Counted from the stretch's first letter, positions 38,701-51,080 are shown. The stretch: DNA of 64,000 nt from Trogon surrucura (GCA_020746105.1 CM036630.1:9591840-9655839), one strand, 5' to 3'. The notes: a model not told the origin generated them from the letters alone. Made by a program: numbers and translations.

Positions 38701-38995
38701 AATTTCAGCTGATGCCTACTTCATAAACAAGGGGAAAAGAATTTAGTCGGAGACGTTTTGCTGTGTTTGGTGACTATTCAAGCGTCGAGTTTGCTGGATC
38801 GATAACCCATTGCCACTGCTCTCCCTTTGCTACTATATACACTGTTGCTGAGGTCCATATATATCTTGCAATGCCCTGTGCTTGACCTCTGAATGGGAAA
38901 TGCTTTGGAATGTCCATAGACAGGAAGATGGGACTCAACGGAGGAGTTTCCAGTGGAGGGGAAGGACTGGGGGAACAGGGAGTTGGTGCCTTTTT
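35786..38995 (-). other. STC2: probable STC2 3' UTR
   Basis: Downstream of the STC2 stop codon there is a long AT-rich stretch (especially 35,800-36,900) that ends abruptly against GC-richer intergenic DNA. A canonical AATAAA on the minus strand lies at 35,807-35,812 (TTTATT on plus), which would place mRNA cleavage near 35,790 and make a 3' UTR of about 3.2 kb. Long 3' UTRs are usual for STC2. The T- and A-runs near 36,870-36,900 are low complexity. The end point is inferred. Confidence 0.55.
35807..35812 (-). terminator. STC2: polyadenylation signal, probably STC2
   Basis: AATAAA on the minus strand at the edge where AT-rich UTR-like sequence meets GC-richer DNA. It is the most distal good signal before the composition change. 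Confidence 0.5.
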
Positions 38996-39389
38996 TCACC
39001 TCCGGATGTCAGAGAAATCGGACAGTTCTTCTGCCCGGTCCGTGATCCCATGTGCCCCTTTGGGACCGTGCCCCCCAGCTTTCACACGGGCATGGGCATT
39101 CAAGTGGCCCTTAGTACCTCTCTCTCCCTTAGATGCTCGTGAGCTCTCCCTGTGGTCGGAGTCGGGGTGGGCCAGCATGTCCCCGCGGCCAGCAGCAGCT
39201 TTGCTGGCTTCACCCGCCTTCTTCTCAGCACCCAGGATGGCGTCGCCATGTGCAGCCGAGGTGCAGAAGCTCAGGATGGAGCAGAGACTTCCCCAGTTCT
39301 GTTCGCACTGGGCCTGGACGCTTCTTGTTATTGCCTTTTTCACCTCCTCACCACAAGTGAGCAGGATATTCACCAGGTCAACATAGGGC
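38996..39389 (-). CDS. STC2: STC2 exon 4 (C-terminal dimer region and tail)
   Basis: This is the last coding exon of stanniocalcin-2, residues 169-299. The acceptor CTCTAG|GCCC completes Glu169, and the frame continues PYVDLVNILLTCGEEVKKAI. The cysteine pattern of the family follows, including Cys211 (SILSFCTSA), the residue known in human STC2 to link the two chains of the homodimer. After residue 214 the tail is hydrophilic, rich in Lys, Arg, Gly and His, and probably disordered. It closes with FSDIRR, nearly the same as human. An RGD tripeptide at residues 237-239 (39,179-39,187) is unexpected. The stop is TGA at 38,996-38,998. No frame breaks are seen. Confidence 0.97.
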
Positions 39390-42300
39390 CTAGAGGTAAA
39401 GTGAGAGGAGAGTCAAAAAATATATAAGGGTTGTCTACCAGTAAACAATGTAATGGCCTCTCTGCCCTACCCTTCTTCTGCACAGCGCAGCTCAGTAGTT
39501 CCCTGCTACCCACTGACTCGGCAGCCTTATGGAGCAGTTCTGCACCATATGTGTATTATGCAATATATTATGTTCTAATCAGCCATATCACTGTAAGAAA
39601 TGCACGTGTTAGCATGCTGTCAAACAAAGCGTCACACAAGCGTCTGCCTTGGTTGCTCCCCCACCGGAGATGCTCTGGGAGAACTGTCATGTCCAAGCAA
39701 ATGAAGATATGAGGTATACACGCTTGGCAAATGGGTCTGTCAAATGAAAGAACTGCAATCTCACACCTTCTGGTTCTACCTCTTTCTGTGCCCCTTCATC
39801 TTTATGTCAGGATACACGATAAAGGAATGTGCTCGTGTCCAGAGCCATCAACTTCATCAAACAGCTTGCAATCTCCAGGTGAATGGCTATTACAGAGCAT
39901 ATGCTCATCACCAACCTGCAAGAGGGAGGCATTTCCTCACCTCTGCAAAGAGCAACAGACACTGGACTAGAGCTTTTTTTGGCTTTTCCCATCATCTCTA
40001 ACTTTCCCTGCAGCACCAGGTGTTGATCTCCGCCACAAGTCAGATCCTGTCTGGCCTCAGGATCCGACTGCACAGAGCTCAAGACACACAGAAATCCATT
40101 TTGGTGGTACTGTTTCTTACCACACTGAGTTTTTTTGCTGAATTTTTTTACAGACCTGTGTAGAGCTTTCAGTACAGACCTTTTCCCAGCCAGACAAGGA
40201 CTACAAACAAGCCATGGCCAAACACAGTTTCTGCTTCCCACCTATTCCTCTGTGCCCCCCCAGCACAAGGCAGCCTGAGCACAGGCGCTTCTGCTTCCTC
40301 AGCCACAGGTCACTGAGTGCAACGACTTCAAAATAGTTGTGGTCACAAGTTTTGTGGGTCAATATTGATGTTGTCTATTGACACAACTGCTGAGCTGCTA
40401 GCAGGCCCGGAAGGACGTGCTTAAAGGCCTCCATGGTAGGAACTATCCACAGTGCAAGTGGAGACCTTCCTGGGGTCAGCAGTCGTGGTTGTGTGGGGCG
40501 GTTGGGGTGCACCTCCTGGGCACACTGTCTGCCAGCTCTGGTGGCTGGGGACAAGACTAAATCTCTTCCCATGAACTAAGTCAGCAGAGACAAGGAAAAC
40601 CAACAGATTATGATCCAACAGATTAGACACTGCCCTGATTTTACTTTGCCCAACTGCTTAAAATCATTTGGAATGACTAATCTCGGAGAGCCACCTATTC
40701 CCCTATCTGAAATATTTCCCATGTTTGGATTGTTTCTGCTGTTTGGAATTGGAATGCAGCAGTGACCGATCTGCCAGGGCCTGTCACCACCTTCACCGTA
40801 GCAAATCAGTCTGACCCCCACCCCGCCGCAGCTGACTCAGGAGGAGACTTCGCTGCCCTCATCGCGTTCCTCAACACTCATCGGGAGAAAACAGTCAGAG
40901 TGAGATAGTCAGAGAACAAGTCTGAGAGCTGTCACTTGCTTCTCTGCTCTTGGTTTTTGTTTTAAACATAAAATAGAAGATGAGAGAGAACTGAGCACAC
41001 CGCATACAAAGTGCTCCAGCAAAAGAAAGAAAAAAAAAAAGAGAAATCAGTTGCTGAAATTGGACATAACCTTTACAAAAATCTTTGGAAGAAGGTTGCT
41101 GGTATGACTAAAAAGTGGCTCAGCTGCCAAATATTTCAGGTATTCAGAGTCTGCCAGAGCCCTGCGGATTAATACTGGCCCATTTCTCCTTCGCTGTTTT
41201 ACTTTCTGCATTTCAGCTGGCCTGACCATAGTACCTGAACTGAGCACAAGGCTGCGAGTCAGCAGACGTGATTTTATTTCTAGCTCTGCCACACTTGCCT
41301 ATTGATCTTGAACAAGTTCCTTAGTTCAAGCGCTTCAGAGATGGCCTCTAAATTTAGGGGAGAGGAGGAGGCTGGCTGGCTTCTATTTGGGGAGTCCTGC
41401 ATAGGAAAGCTAAGCTCCGACTTCGTGAGATGCTGAAGTGTAGGAAGCTCTAAATGAGATCGTGCAAATTCTAGGTGTTTGGCTGAATGACCTGTCTCTT
41501 CTCAAACTGAGAATCCCCCAGTTAAGCTCCCCAGAAACAAGCAGCTGCCTCTGAGCATTCCTGCTTTAGCCTGTTCGTAAAATAAGGAAAACTTACTCCT
41601 CCTCGAACGGGCTGTTGGCTCTTGTAGCTCTCCTCATCCCCAAATCATGGGGGAAGTTAATTGGTGCCAAGTGCCCAAGTTATAGCCTAAAACAGCCTGA
41701 GCAGTGCCCACAGAGTGGTGCTGCTGTGCAGGACCAAGCCCTGCTTTCTCTTCCCCCCCCAGGCAGCAGGATGCTGCCCCTCACTCTGCCACCAGCCTCA
41801 GGAATGTCCATAGACAGGGCCGTGCTTCCAAATCACCATATTCAGCTTGTACCAGCCACAGCAAACGACTCTACATTTATGAGTGAACTGGCATTGAAGC
41901 ATCTCTCTGCAACTGCAGATTAGTATTAGGGAGGTCATTTTCAAACGAAAGTAGGGGAATCAGAGCACAGCTTCTTTGGATATCAATGTAAATGTAAGGC
42001 TAGAAGTCCAAAAGAAATAGTTCTATTTAAAAAAAAATAAAATCTGATTGCTGGGATTTGGAGTTTCTGTGCTAATATCTGCTAGGGATAAAAAAAGCAT
42101 AGAGGCGTGGTAGGAAGATGCTCTAAGGTTAAGCCTGTCACTGGGCTGTAGCTCAGCCTTTTTGTTTGGGAGTGAGACGTTCACCTGCAAGAAAAACTGG
42201 CTCCAATTTTTGCATTTGTGCACAAAGAGTTGGTACAAACAACTTGTGCCTGATTTGTTGCCGTCATGTCACAGCTTTGATCAATTCCAAATAGGATTTG

Positions 42301-42931
42301 TGCTTGTCATTCCTTGGAGGGCAGCTCTGTTCCCTGTCAGAGGGATGAACTCCTCAAAATCCTGTGCCTTCATTTTGTACACCTTTATGTTTTATTAGAA
42401 AGCATCTGATATTAATAAAGATGAATGGAAGATTACCTGGGGGACTGCAGCTCTTTCAGGGACAATTAACTGCAAGACATTTGAAAGTACGTATTTAAAG
42501 AAGAAATTATCATCTTGCTGTCAACTTTGCATAGACCTTCTTCCCCCTTCTCCTCTACCTGTCATCTTTAACAGAATACTGAGGTCAGGAATGGTGCCTT
42601 TGAGCTCAGAAAGCACAGAGACGTTGAGATGTCTCTGGAAATGGCAGACACTGCCACTGTATTTGCCAAAAGGAACAGCAAGCCGGCCAGATCCAATTTC
42701 AAACCCATTTCACCTCCTTCCACAGTCACATCTAGCCTTTTGTAAACACACTCGTCTTCAAGGGCCCCTGCGAAGAAAACATTACCTTGGTCTTGAACAT
42801 GGGAAAACAAGACGTGCTTAAGGCCAGAAGGAGGTGAAACAGCTCTCGGGCAGATGCACAGCCCATTGGCACCAGCGTGCTCCTGGAAGGAGCTCCCACG
42901 CCCCTGACTGCACTAGCACGGAGGCACTTAC
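39390..42931 (-). other. STC2: STC2 intron 3 (phase 2, GT-AG)
   Basis: A 3,542-bp intron with donor GA|GTAAGT and acceptor CTCTAG|GC. No other gene or recognisable repeat was seen inside. Confidence 0.9.
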
Positions 42932-43143
42932 TCATGCTGCAGCAGGTCTTTGAAGTGAATCATCTCCACAATGACCTGGACGTTCTCCTTGGCAGCAGAG
43001 CAGAGGTCATGCTTCAGGTAGCACTCGCGCTGTAACTGGAACACCATCTCTTTAATGGCAGGGCACTTACGGCTGATGCAGCTGAATTTATGCCTCAAGG
43101 CATGAGCCTTACACTTCAGAGCGTCTTTAATGAAGGATTTTCC
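42932..43143 (-). CDS. STC2: STC2 exon 3 (cysteine-rich core)
   Basis: This exon encodes residues 99-168 plus two bases of Glu169. It begins GKSFIKDALKCKAHALRH and ends MIHFKDLLQHE, both strongly conserved in vertebrate STC2. Cys120 (FSCIS) matches the cysteine through which human STC2 binds covalently to the metalloprotease PAPP-A and blocks its cleavage of IGF-binding proteins. The partner cysteines C109, C125, C139 and C146 are present. The acceptor is TTCTCAG|GG and the donor GA|GTAAGT. The frame is intact. Confidence 0.97.
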
Positions 43144-45585
43144 CTGAGAAGAAAAGAAAAGGAGTAGGTCTGTATTTTTGTCCATTAAGCACAGCAGCTG
43201 ATTTATGCCCAGCTAGCTGCTCCTCTGTAGGGCAACGTCAAGGGTTATTAGATGGCTAAGGGTATCACTTAATGGCTTTTCACCGTCTTCTCTTTGTTTC
43301 TCTGCCCTTAAAGACCATAGCAAGTTCCTGCCTTTGCTATCCCAGTGAAGCTAAGCACACAGAGCTTCCTCACTGGTGTTTTGGGGTTTCTTCTGCCCCA
43401 ACAGCTGAATGCCCAATGAGGCAAAGGACAAAAGCAAGCACCTTGAAGTAATTTAATGCTCAAGTTACTGGCTTCGTTTCCTTCTGGGGTGGCAGCACAG
43501 CAACCTCACACAAAGGAAAGGGCATCCTGCCACAGCTGAGGTCCCCAGGACCACAAGCAGATACCCACTTAGTAACTGGAAATTAGGTGGGTTTTTTTTT
43601 TAATTTTAAAATTAGTTTGCAAACTCAGACGAGTATGCACCTGCCCCCTTCCTTAGAGAGGGACTGAAATCAGCACTAATAATAATCCTACAGTGTCTTG
43701 ATGTCTGTTTGCTTTAAGAAATTTTAAATGAGATTTAAAAAAAATCAAGAAACTAGAAAAGCAAGTTGCAGGAAAGCTGCTTTAGCAGCATCTCTCTGAC
43801 CGCTGTTTGCGATTCTTTCACTCAGTTGCTTAGTGGGCATCAGAAATGTCCCCTCCTTTTCTCTTTGCTGTCTGGTGCTGTAGCTTCCGTACCTGGTGCA
43901 CGTGTCGCAGTCTGACACAAAGTCTCTTTACTTTGCTGAGCAATAGGTGTGCGAAAGCCTCGTGTGCTGCCCCCGCCTCTTCACTAGCTTTAGATTATTT
44001 TACACCAGTGCTTCGTGAAAAACAAATTCTTGTTATCCTTTATCCAAACAGTACACTGGCACAGCTCCATTGTCATTAACTACGATTTAGCCAAACCTGC
44101 AAGCAGATGTTGTCCCCAAATGAATCAAGCCAGAAATGTTTCTCGCTGGTCAAAGAACTACTTCAGTCAACATCCCTTTCTGTTCCTCTCATCAAAGGCA
44201 CTTACTTGTCCTTCCCTTCAGTAACAAACAGTAGGCAAATAAAGATAAAAAAAGAAAATTCTTATATAAACCAAACCTGCCATCAATTCTCAGGTTTCAG
44301 GGAGAGGGAAGGAGAGCAGAAGGCAGAGAAAAGAAATGGCCAGTGCTAGTCTTGTCATTTAATGCAGCCTGAAATAACTGTAGACAGCACAGCAATGAAC
44401 ACTTGAAAAGCTATGTCATAGCAGAGGCTAAAGTCAGCTCCATATTAAATAAAGCTCCAGGGGGTTTAATACTTCTGCACTGCAATGGAGACAGGTTGGA
44501 TGGGAAACAGGCTGCACTTGATTACAGCCTATCTGGGGATCCTGAGGAACAGGCATCAATGGCTGCACTTAACCTCCACAGGCACCTTTCCCTCCCCTCC
44601 CAACAGGGCTCACTTCTTCGGTCAACTCTGTTCACTCACAGAATATTGTGCAAAAACAAACGAGCGTTTTCTGGAAGCCACTTGGAAATGCAGTTGAAAG
44701 TTTTCAGATACCCCTAGAATAAAACAATTCCCCTTTTAAATGGCTAGCCAGACCCTTTGTACATCCTTAAGAATTTGAGTCTGAAACTCCAGCACTTTGT
44801 GTTTCCTACTGGGTGGTCCCACCATGGAACAGGCTGAATCCTGAAGGCAGCCCTACTTTATACCATGCATTTAACAGTGCCATGCCATATAGCTGGTGCT
44901 TTTAGTCAAGTTATACTGTAAACTGCATGGTCAAGCTAAATGCCACTGGCCCATCATAATGTTCTCTTCCCTCCACACTGAAACAGGAGAGTAGGTTTAC
45001 AAGACATAATAACAGGATGTCTCAATGATGCATAAATGGTCTGGGGAGAAAATGAAGGAGACAAACTTAATACTGCATGTATTTTAACATCAGTGCTTGA
45101 ACCAAAGACTTATTTGAGTACAGCAGCTTTAGGAGGTTGTCTGCACTGGTTGCCTGCAGGTCTTGAGAACCAACTTTAATAACTGCACATTGGGAAATAC
45201 TTTGATACATCTAAATGAACTAGGAGCCCAAGCTGCATTTCAGAATCAGCTTTGAACAAATACGATGGAGAAGCTTAAGCTGCTTAGTGTTTCTGAAAAC
45301 CATGCTCAGCCACATTAGTGTTCTGATTTAGTTATCCTGGGTACAGTAGGTGGAAGTGATCCAGGGAGTTGTAGCTAGAGACAGCCTGTCTCCTGGGACA
45401 AGCTGCACACTGCTGGTCTTGATCCTGGGCCCTTCAACAGGGAAATTCTTAGTGAAGCTGGTCATAAGCAACGGCAGATTTGCTCCATAATGGTAACTTT
45501 TTTTTCCAAAGATGTGTTAAGGAACCAAAATACGTGCCGAGTGTGTATTAGAAGCAAGCAGATACGTAGGACATTTCACCATTAC
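43144..45585 (-). other. STC2: STC2 intron 2 (phase 0, GT-AG)
   Basis: A 2,442-bp intron with donor CAG|GTAATG and acceptor TTCTCAG|GG. No other gene was recognised inside. Short A/T runs occur near 43,590-43,610. Confidence 0.9.
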
Positions 45586-45728
45586 CTGGGCATCAAATTT
45601 TCCAGCGTTGTGCAGGAATGTCATGCAGATCTCATGTAAGCCTCGGATCTCGCAAGAATTGTTTTCAAAGCATTCAAACACTCCACATCCCACATCGCCA
45701 GCATTAACCAGGCAGTGCTGGATTTCAG
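45586..45728 (-). CDS. STC2: STC2 exon 2
   Basis: This exon encodes residues 51-98. It reads AEIQHCLVNAGDVGCGVFEC and then FENNSCEIRGLH, ending GKFDAQ. Asn73 sits in the NNS glycosylation sequon conserved with human STC2. Four to five cysteines of the stanniocalcin core lie here. The acceptor is CATTTTAG|CT and the donor CCCAG|GTAATG. The 143 bases plus one base carried over from exon 1 make 48 codons. Confidence 0.97.
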
Positions 45729-47905
45729 CTAAAATGAGCATTGATTACAGTTAATTTGAAGAACTGTTCACAGAAGCTGGTGGTGGGTAGGGGGAGGAGG
45801 GAAAGAGTTATTTTGCCAACATCATCAGTTTGAAAGAAAAGCCACATGTGACAACAGTTACTGTACCCACAACATGCCCACTTTGTGCAGAAATTAGGCC
45901 AAACTTGGGTGTACTATGTTATGAAAGTGATATCTAAGAAGTAAATGCCAAATCCACTATGCTTACGTCAAGCTATTTCACTTGAGAACTGTCTAATGCT
46001 TTTGCATTCCTCAGGAGCAAAGGACGGGCGTGATTTTTGCTGTCTGACTTCTACAAAGCTCCCCATCAAATTCAAGTGCCAAAATGAGAATCCCAAGACT
46101 CAGCCAGCTAAAAGTTTTAGTTTCTGGTCCTTTGAGGTACTTTCTGGTGATTTAGCACAGTATATTTTACAGACCACTGGGTTTCCCCTGTTGTGATGTC
46201 TACGAAGTTAATGGCAAAACTCTCACTGATGAGTCCTTTGCGCCAAGTGTTGCATAAAGCTGCAACTATGTCCTCACCTATGCAGAAATCAATTGAAAAA
46301 TATATTTATCTATGTAGTACATAAAATAGATCTACTGGACTTAGCCATTATGTATATGTTTGTTCTACCCTTTCAGATGTTATGTAATACTGTAAAAAAT
46401 GCTGTCTAATACTCACTTACCAAAAAACCCTCAAAAATCTAATTCTTAACAAGACAGCTTCTGGTCCTTTAAAAAAAGATGGATGTAGTAGTACTGCCAG
46501 AGGGAAGGTGGTTGCTGAAAAAGCCTGGGGATAAAGTTAAACAGGGGCAGCTTTTAGACCCGAACTGAGGATGCTAAGAATTCCTGTACTCTGTGCCCTA
46601 GTGGTACCTTTAATTAAAGCTCGCCCTTGGGAGCCAGCCTAATCCCCCTCCGAACCGCAGCATGTTTCAGACATCCCCAGCCTCCCCCCTTCGCCATGCG
46701 GTCCATTTGCAAGTCTTTACAGCAACTTTCGGTCTAATTTCAACCCGCTGCAAGGCAGAGAGAGGAGCCGCGGATGTAAATGCGGAGCCTGACGGGGTTC
46801 ACACGAACCCCCCCCCCCGCCCCCAGCTCCAAACCAAATCACTGCCGCTGCTTCCCCCCCCTCCTTCTACCTGCCCCGAAGTGCATCTGGGGGTGGGACA
46901 CGGCAGCCCCGGGGGTCGGCTCCTGGGATTGTCTCAGCCACACGCGAAAAGCTGCGCAAACACACACGCACCGGGGGGGGTTTGTGTGTGGAAAAATGGA
47001 GTTCTTTGTGGAGCGCTGCCGAGCGCGGAGCTGGGCTTTTTTGGGGCCGGGAGCTCGGCTGTAGTGCTTGTGTTGGCATCCGGATGCAAACCCTTTGCCG
47101 GATCACATGTCCTGGCTCCAGCGTGCTGAGAACTGCACAGTGCCGTGATTCACATGTGGCAGTCCCTAATGGGCATTCGTGCATTCCTGCTCGTGTGTGT
47201 TTAAACACGTCTCGCAGCACTGAGAGTGTTAAAAAAAAAAAAAAGAAAAAAAAAAAGGGAAAAGGAGAAAAGAAGGGGGGGGGGGACGGCAGAGGGGAGG
47301 AAGGGAAGCGTCTGGATCCCGCGCTCTCTCTTTGCACGGCTGGGAAGCGATCCAGCCAAGTGCACGCCTCAGCTCTCTCTTTCTAGGCAGATAATACCCG
47401 GGGGAGGGAGCGCAGGGGGCGGGAGAGGAGGAGAGAGAGAAACCCCCGGTCCGTTGCATCATTGCACGGCTCCCTATGGAGGAGGCAAAGCGCCCGTCAT
47501 TTCCAGCTGCTTCCCCTTCCCCTCCCGTGCGTGTCCGTCCGTCCTCCCCCCTCCCACGACCCGCTTTCAAACGCTGCGCCGAGAAACTTTCTCCTCCCCG
47601 GCTCCGCGGGGCTCCCGCCGGCCCCGGGGCCGCTCGGACCCGCTCCCCGCCCGGCGGCGCTTCGCCCGGAGCGCTGCCGCTGCTCTCGCAAGGGCAACAC
47701 GTGCTTGGCAAAGCCGGGCTTTAAAGGTAATTAGGAGCGAGCTCTTATTTCCTCTGATGATTTATGCCTGACAGTCGGACGCCGAAATGAAACGCCCGTC
47801 CTCACCCAACGCGGCTATTTCCCCGAAGCAGCGAGGGGTCACCCCCTCGCCACACACACCCCCCCCCCCCCACCACCACCTCTGCGCACCCCCCTTCGCC
47901 CTTAC
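45729..47905 (-). other. STC2: STC2 intron 1 (phase 1, GT-AG)
   Basis: A 2,177-bp intron with donor ACAG|GTAAGG and acceptor TTTTAG|CT. From about 46,600 to its 5' end it is part of the CpG-rich island around the STC2 start. It carries purine and pyrimidine homopolymers (A and G runs at 47,231-47,285, a C run near 47,860). Open frames here, such as 46,662-47,129 and 47,226-47,771 on plus, are antisense shadows of GC-rich DNA. Confidence 0.9.
47231..47285. repeat. A-rich then G-rich low-complexity tract
   Basis: A14, one G, A11, then mixed purines and G11. It is an all-purine tract of 55 bases in STC2 intron 1. Confidence 0.9.
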
Positions 47906-48056
47906 CTGTGTTCTGCAGGGACAGCCGCCCCTTCTGCTGCGGGGTCCTGTCCTGCGGCCCCTCCGGCGGGTGGGTGGCCTCAGTGCCCCCCGCCGCTCGG
48001 GCGCTGCCGAGCAGCAGGGCCAGGGCCAGGAGCTTGCCGCGGAGCTCCGCGCACAT
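47906..48056 (-). CDS. STC2: STC2 exon 1 (signal peptide and mature N-terminus)
   Basis: This is the first coding exon of stanniocalcin-2, a secreted disulfide-linked homodimeric glycoprotein that inhibits PAPP-A and PAPP-A2 and so lowers IGF release, with older evidence for calcium and phosphate effects. Residues 1-24 form a signal peptide with a leucine-rich core (LLALALLLG). By comparison with human, the mature chain should start at Thr25 (TEATHPPEGPQD). The exon ends RLSLQNT plus one base, which makes Ala51 with exon 2. The start codon at 48,056 has ACC before ATG, a good initiation context. The complete protein is 299 residues against 302 in human. All four exons join in frame. Confidence 0.97.
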
Positions 48057-49600
48057 GGTCGCGCTTTCCCCCGGCCGCCGCCGCCGCGTCCTCCCCCGCG
48101 GGGTGCCGCACCCGGGCCCAGCGCGCTCCTCGCCGCGGCCCCGCGAACCGCATGTGCCCGGCGCGGCGGCGAGCGCGGAGTGGCGGTGGCGGCGCCGGAG
48201 GGTGCCTCAAATATCCCCGCCGAGCCCCGGTGTCACTCGCATGAGGGAGCCGAGCAGGTGTCGCTCCGCGCCGCGGCCAATGGCAGCCGCCGCCCCGTTC
48301 CGACCGCCCGCCGGGGGCCGGCCCTGCCCCGCCAGCAGGTTGCAGCCTCCCGCCTCCCCCGGTCCCCCCCCCCGCCCCCCGCCCTCCCCGCCGCGGGGGA
48401 TGGGCGGGCGGGGGGCAGCGACTGCACCCTCGGGGCGGGAGAGGTGGAGGTGCGAAGGTGCCTGCCCCCGGCGCTATGAGCGGGGGCGGGGGGGGGGGGG
48501 GGGGCGGGGGGAAGGAAAGAGAAAAAAAGTGGGGAAGCGGGATTTTGACAAACGCGCCGCTTGGGAGGGAGGGAGGGAGGCAGCACCAAGCGGCCGCTCC
48601 CCCGCCGTCGCGGGGCTGGGAAGGCAACTTGGAGCCGCGGGGGGCACACGGGGTGCCCGTGCCCGGAGCCGGCCGTCCTGCTGCGGCGCCGAGACCTCAT
48701 TGCAAGACTTGATTTAAAAGGAAAACAAAACAAAAAAAATCCCTCTCCGAAGCAGCTATTGCACTGACTTTCTTGGAAATTCTCCACTCCCGCCGAGTTT
48801 TTTTCTTCCCCTTGGTTTTGTGCCCTGCGAGCTCCGAGGGCATTTGGGACAAATCTGGCACGTGGGAAGGGGGGACGTGGTACCTGAGTGCGGACTCGGC
48901 GCCACCATCCGTGAGGACCCACCGCCCCCTCCTCATTCCGTCGCCGGGGGAGAGCATCACCCGAGCGAGCCCCCCCCGCGGCCAGCCCTCCTCCGCTTCG
49001 GGCTTCTCCCTTTTGTCCAGCAGTTCGGGGGGAGGGGGAACGTAGGAAAATCTCCAGCAGGTGATGAGAAGTGCCGCGCTCGCTGGGGAGGGGGCGTGCG
49101 TGTACCCCCTCGGCCTGCTGTAATGCACATCAGATGTTTCATCAGACCCCTCAGGCCTCAGGCGGCTCCTGCAACCCCCCAGCAGCCCCCGAGCCCCCAC
49201 CGCCGCCGGGGAGCGCTGGGCCGGCCCGGGGGTGGGGGTCTTGCCGGGGGGGGCGCAGCCAGGAATGTCTCCAGCTGCTGCTGCCGCCCGCTCCCTCACA
49301 GCTGTCAAAATGCACTTGAGGAAATCCACTCCCACCTCCCCGAGCAAGGGTCTCCTCGGCGGGACGTGACACCGCGCCGCAGGACCATGGCTCCACGGCC
49401 GCGCACCAGCAGGCACGTTCTGACACCCCCCCCCCCCACTCGCAGTCCCCGAGACATCCCCGCTGGCTCCGCTCGCCTGACCCTCCCCTGGTTTTGTCCC
49501 AGGCCAGGCGGTTTGTTTGCTGCGTCTGAGTGGAGCGAAGTTTGTTTATTCTTCTTTAGGGTTTGACTTCAGAACATCTTTTTAAAGATTGAAATTCTTA
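48057..49600 (-). promoter_or_regulatory. STC2: STC2 5' UTR and CpG-island promoter
   Basis: Very GC- and CpG-rich DNA directly upstream of the STC2 start, with many GC-box-like CCGCCC/GGGCGG motifs and no convincing TATA box in the first few hundred bases. This fits a CpG-island promoter and a GC-rich 5' UTR. The start site cannot be placed. Large open frames here (47,908-48,717 and 48,820-49,566 on plus, 48,697-49,416 on minus) overlap one another and are rich in Pro, Arg, Gly and Ala. They are treated as composition artefacts. Confidence 0.6.
48488..48504. repeat. G17 homopolymer
   Basis: A run of 17 G in the STC2 5' flank, followed by more G. It is a strong G-quadruplex candidate and a likely spot for length error. 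Confidence 0.9.
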
Positions 49601-51080
49601 ACGGTGGTGCCAAGCCTGTGCGGAAATTCCCTTTTATCAATATGCTGCTGCCTCATAAAACTGCAACTTGCAGCCTTTCTTCTAAGGAACTCGCTGTGCC
49701 ACTGCAGCTGTCTGCAAAGTCCCTGAGCCCCTGGGATGGGCTTTGCCCTTTCCAACAACAGGGCTATTACAGGAATACGTTTTTCTTCTTCGTTTTTACC
49801 TCAGCCTGAGCGCCTGGTGGCCCTTCCTTTGTCCTTGTTCTCTTACTATTTATACTGCTGAAGAGTTCTGCTATTTAATTGCATTTGCTAGGTCTAACTA
49901 GCTTGACTTTAGCAATTCTCATCTCCAGTGTTCAAAGACCAGGGATTGAATGAATTCAGGAGCAGCACAGAGGTAGCACAGGCAAGAGAATTTAAGGGAT
50001 AGAATTCTCTGTTGCAGGAGCTGACAACTAATGTACTGCTTCTAACAGGCAAGTTTGCATAATAGATATATTTTTTGCTTTGTGCCTCACAAATTGTGCT
50101 TTCTCCTAATGCCTTTTCCCTGCTGCTTTAGGTCTGATGCCCTCCTGCAGCCATTCCTCATCAATCTTTTTGCCCCTTTTGAAAGTTACAATCTTCCAAT
50201 GGGTTCTGCCCTTCTGACTTAAAGGAATTCCACGCATCCTCCATGCGCCAGACCCAGAGTTCCTGCCTCTGACTGACTTCCCTAGTCAGGTCTTATAATT
50301 TCTCAGAGCACGCAGTCCTCGCCTTCAACCCGTATTGTGTTAATTGCTCCATCCAAGGTTATTTTCACATCTTTTCCTTACCAAAACCTAAAATAGCACC
50401 CCCTCGTGTCATTATTTGGTGAAAAAAAAATCTGCCGGCTGTCAGCATGCTGAGCGTTTCCCATCTCTTCCTGCTCAGCAGGCATTGCTGGGCGGCAGGT
50501 GCCACTCAGAGCTGTAGGATTTTTCCCTGTTTTTCTCTCTCGAGGTCACTCATCAGGGTGTTCTTGGGATTAGAGGATCTGATCCCACTCAGCCTCTCCT
50601 TAGCAAGACAAGAAGCTGTGCCTGCATTTTAGAGGTGAGCGCTGTCAAGAAAAATGCGCGTGATACTCAAGTCATGCTCTAGCAAAACTGGCATCTTATG
50701 GAGCCTGGTGTAACTTGCTCCTTGGTAGCACGGTCGACTGCCAGTTTGAGTGCCAGGTCATTTTATAGACTAGTTACCAATTCCAGTGATTTAGAGGCTG
50801 GTTTCCAGGAGACTGGGGATGCTTGAATGCCGAGGCACTGAGGCTGCAGCTTTGCTCCGGAGAAAGGGAGCTTGCGTGGATGCAGGCGTCTGGTTGCAGG
50901 ACGGTGTCCGGTTGCGAGGCGTTCGATGACATGTTTGAGGAGTTACCCTTCGGAGAGGATCACAGCTACTTCCATCAGTTTTGAACGACTGTTGGCTTTT
51001 AGGAATACACTTTGGGGTTCCCTTTAGGTAGCGCACATAGGTTTTACTTTTTAAGAGTGTTTCATAATTCGATTAAAACT
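49601..51080. other. intergenic, no gene recognised
   Basis: Mixed-composition DNA upstream of the STC2 promoter island. No exon, RNA gene or mobile element was recognised. Confidence 0.5.

Noticed and set aside
47908-48717. 269-codon plus-strand frame at the STC2 promoter
   Set aside because: It is the longest frame in the window but antisense to STC2 exon 1 and its 5' flank, dominated by Pro, Arg, Ala and Ser as expected of CpG-island DNA.
48697-49566. Overlapping long frames on both strands upstream of STC2
   Set aside because: They overlap each other in a CpG island, with no conserved motif and no splice support.
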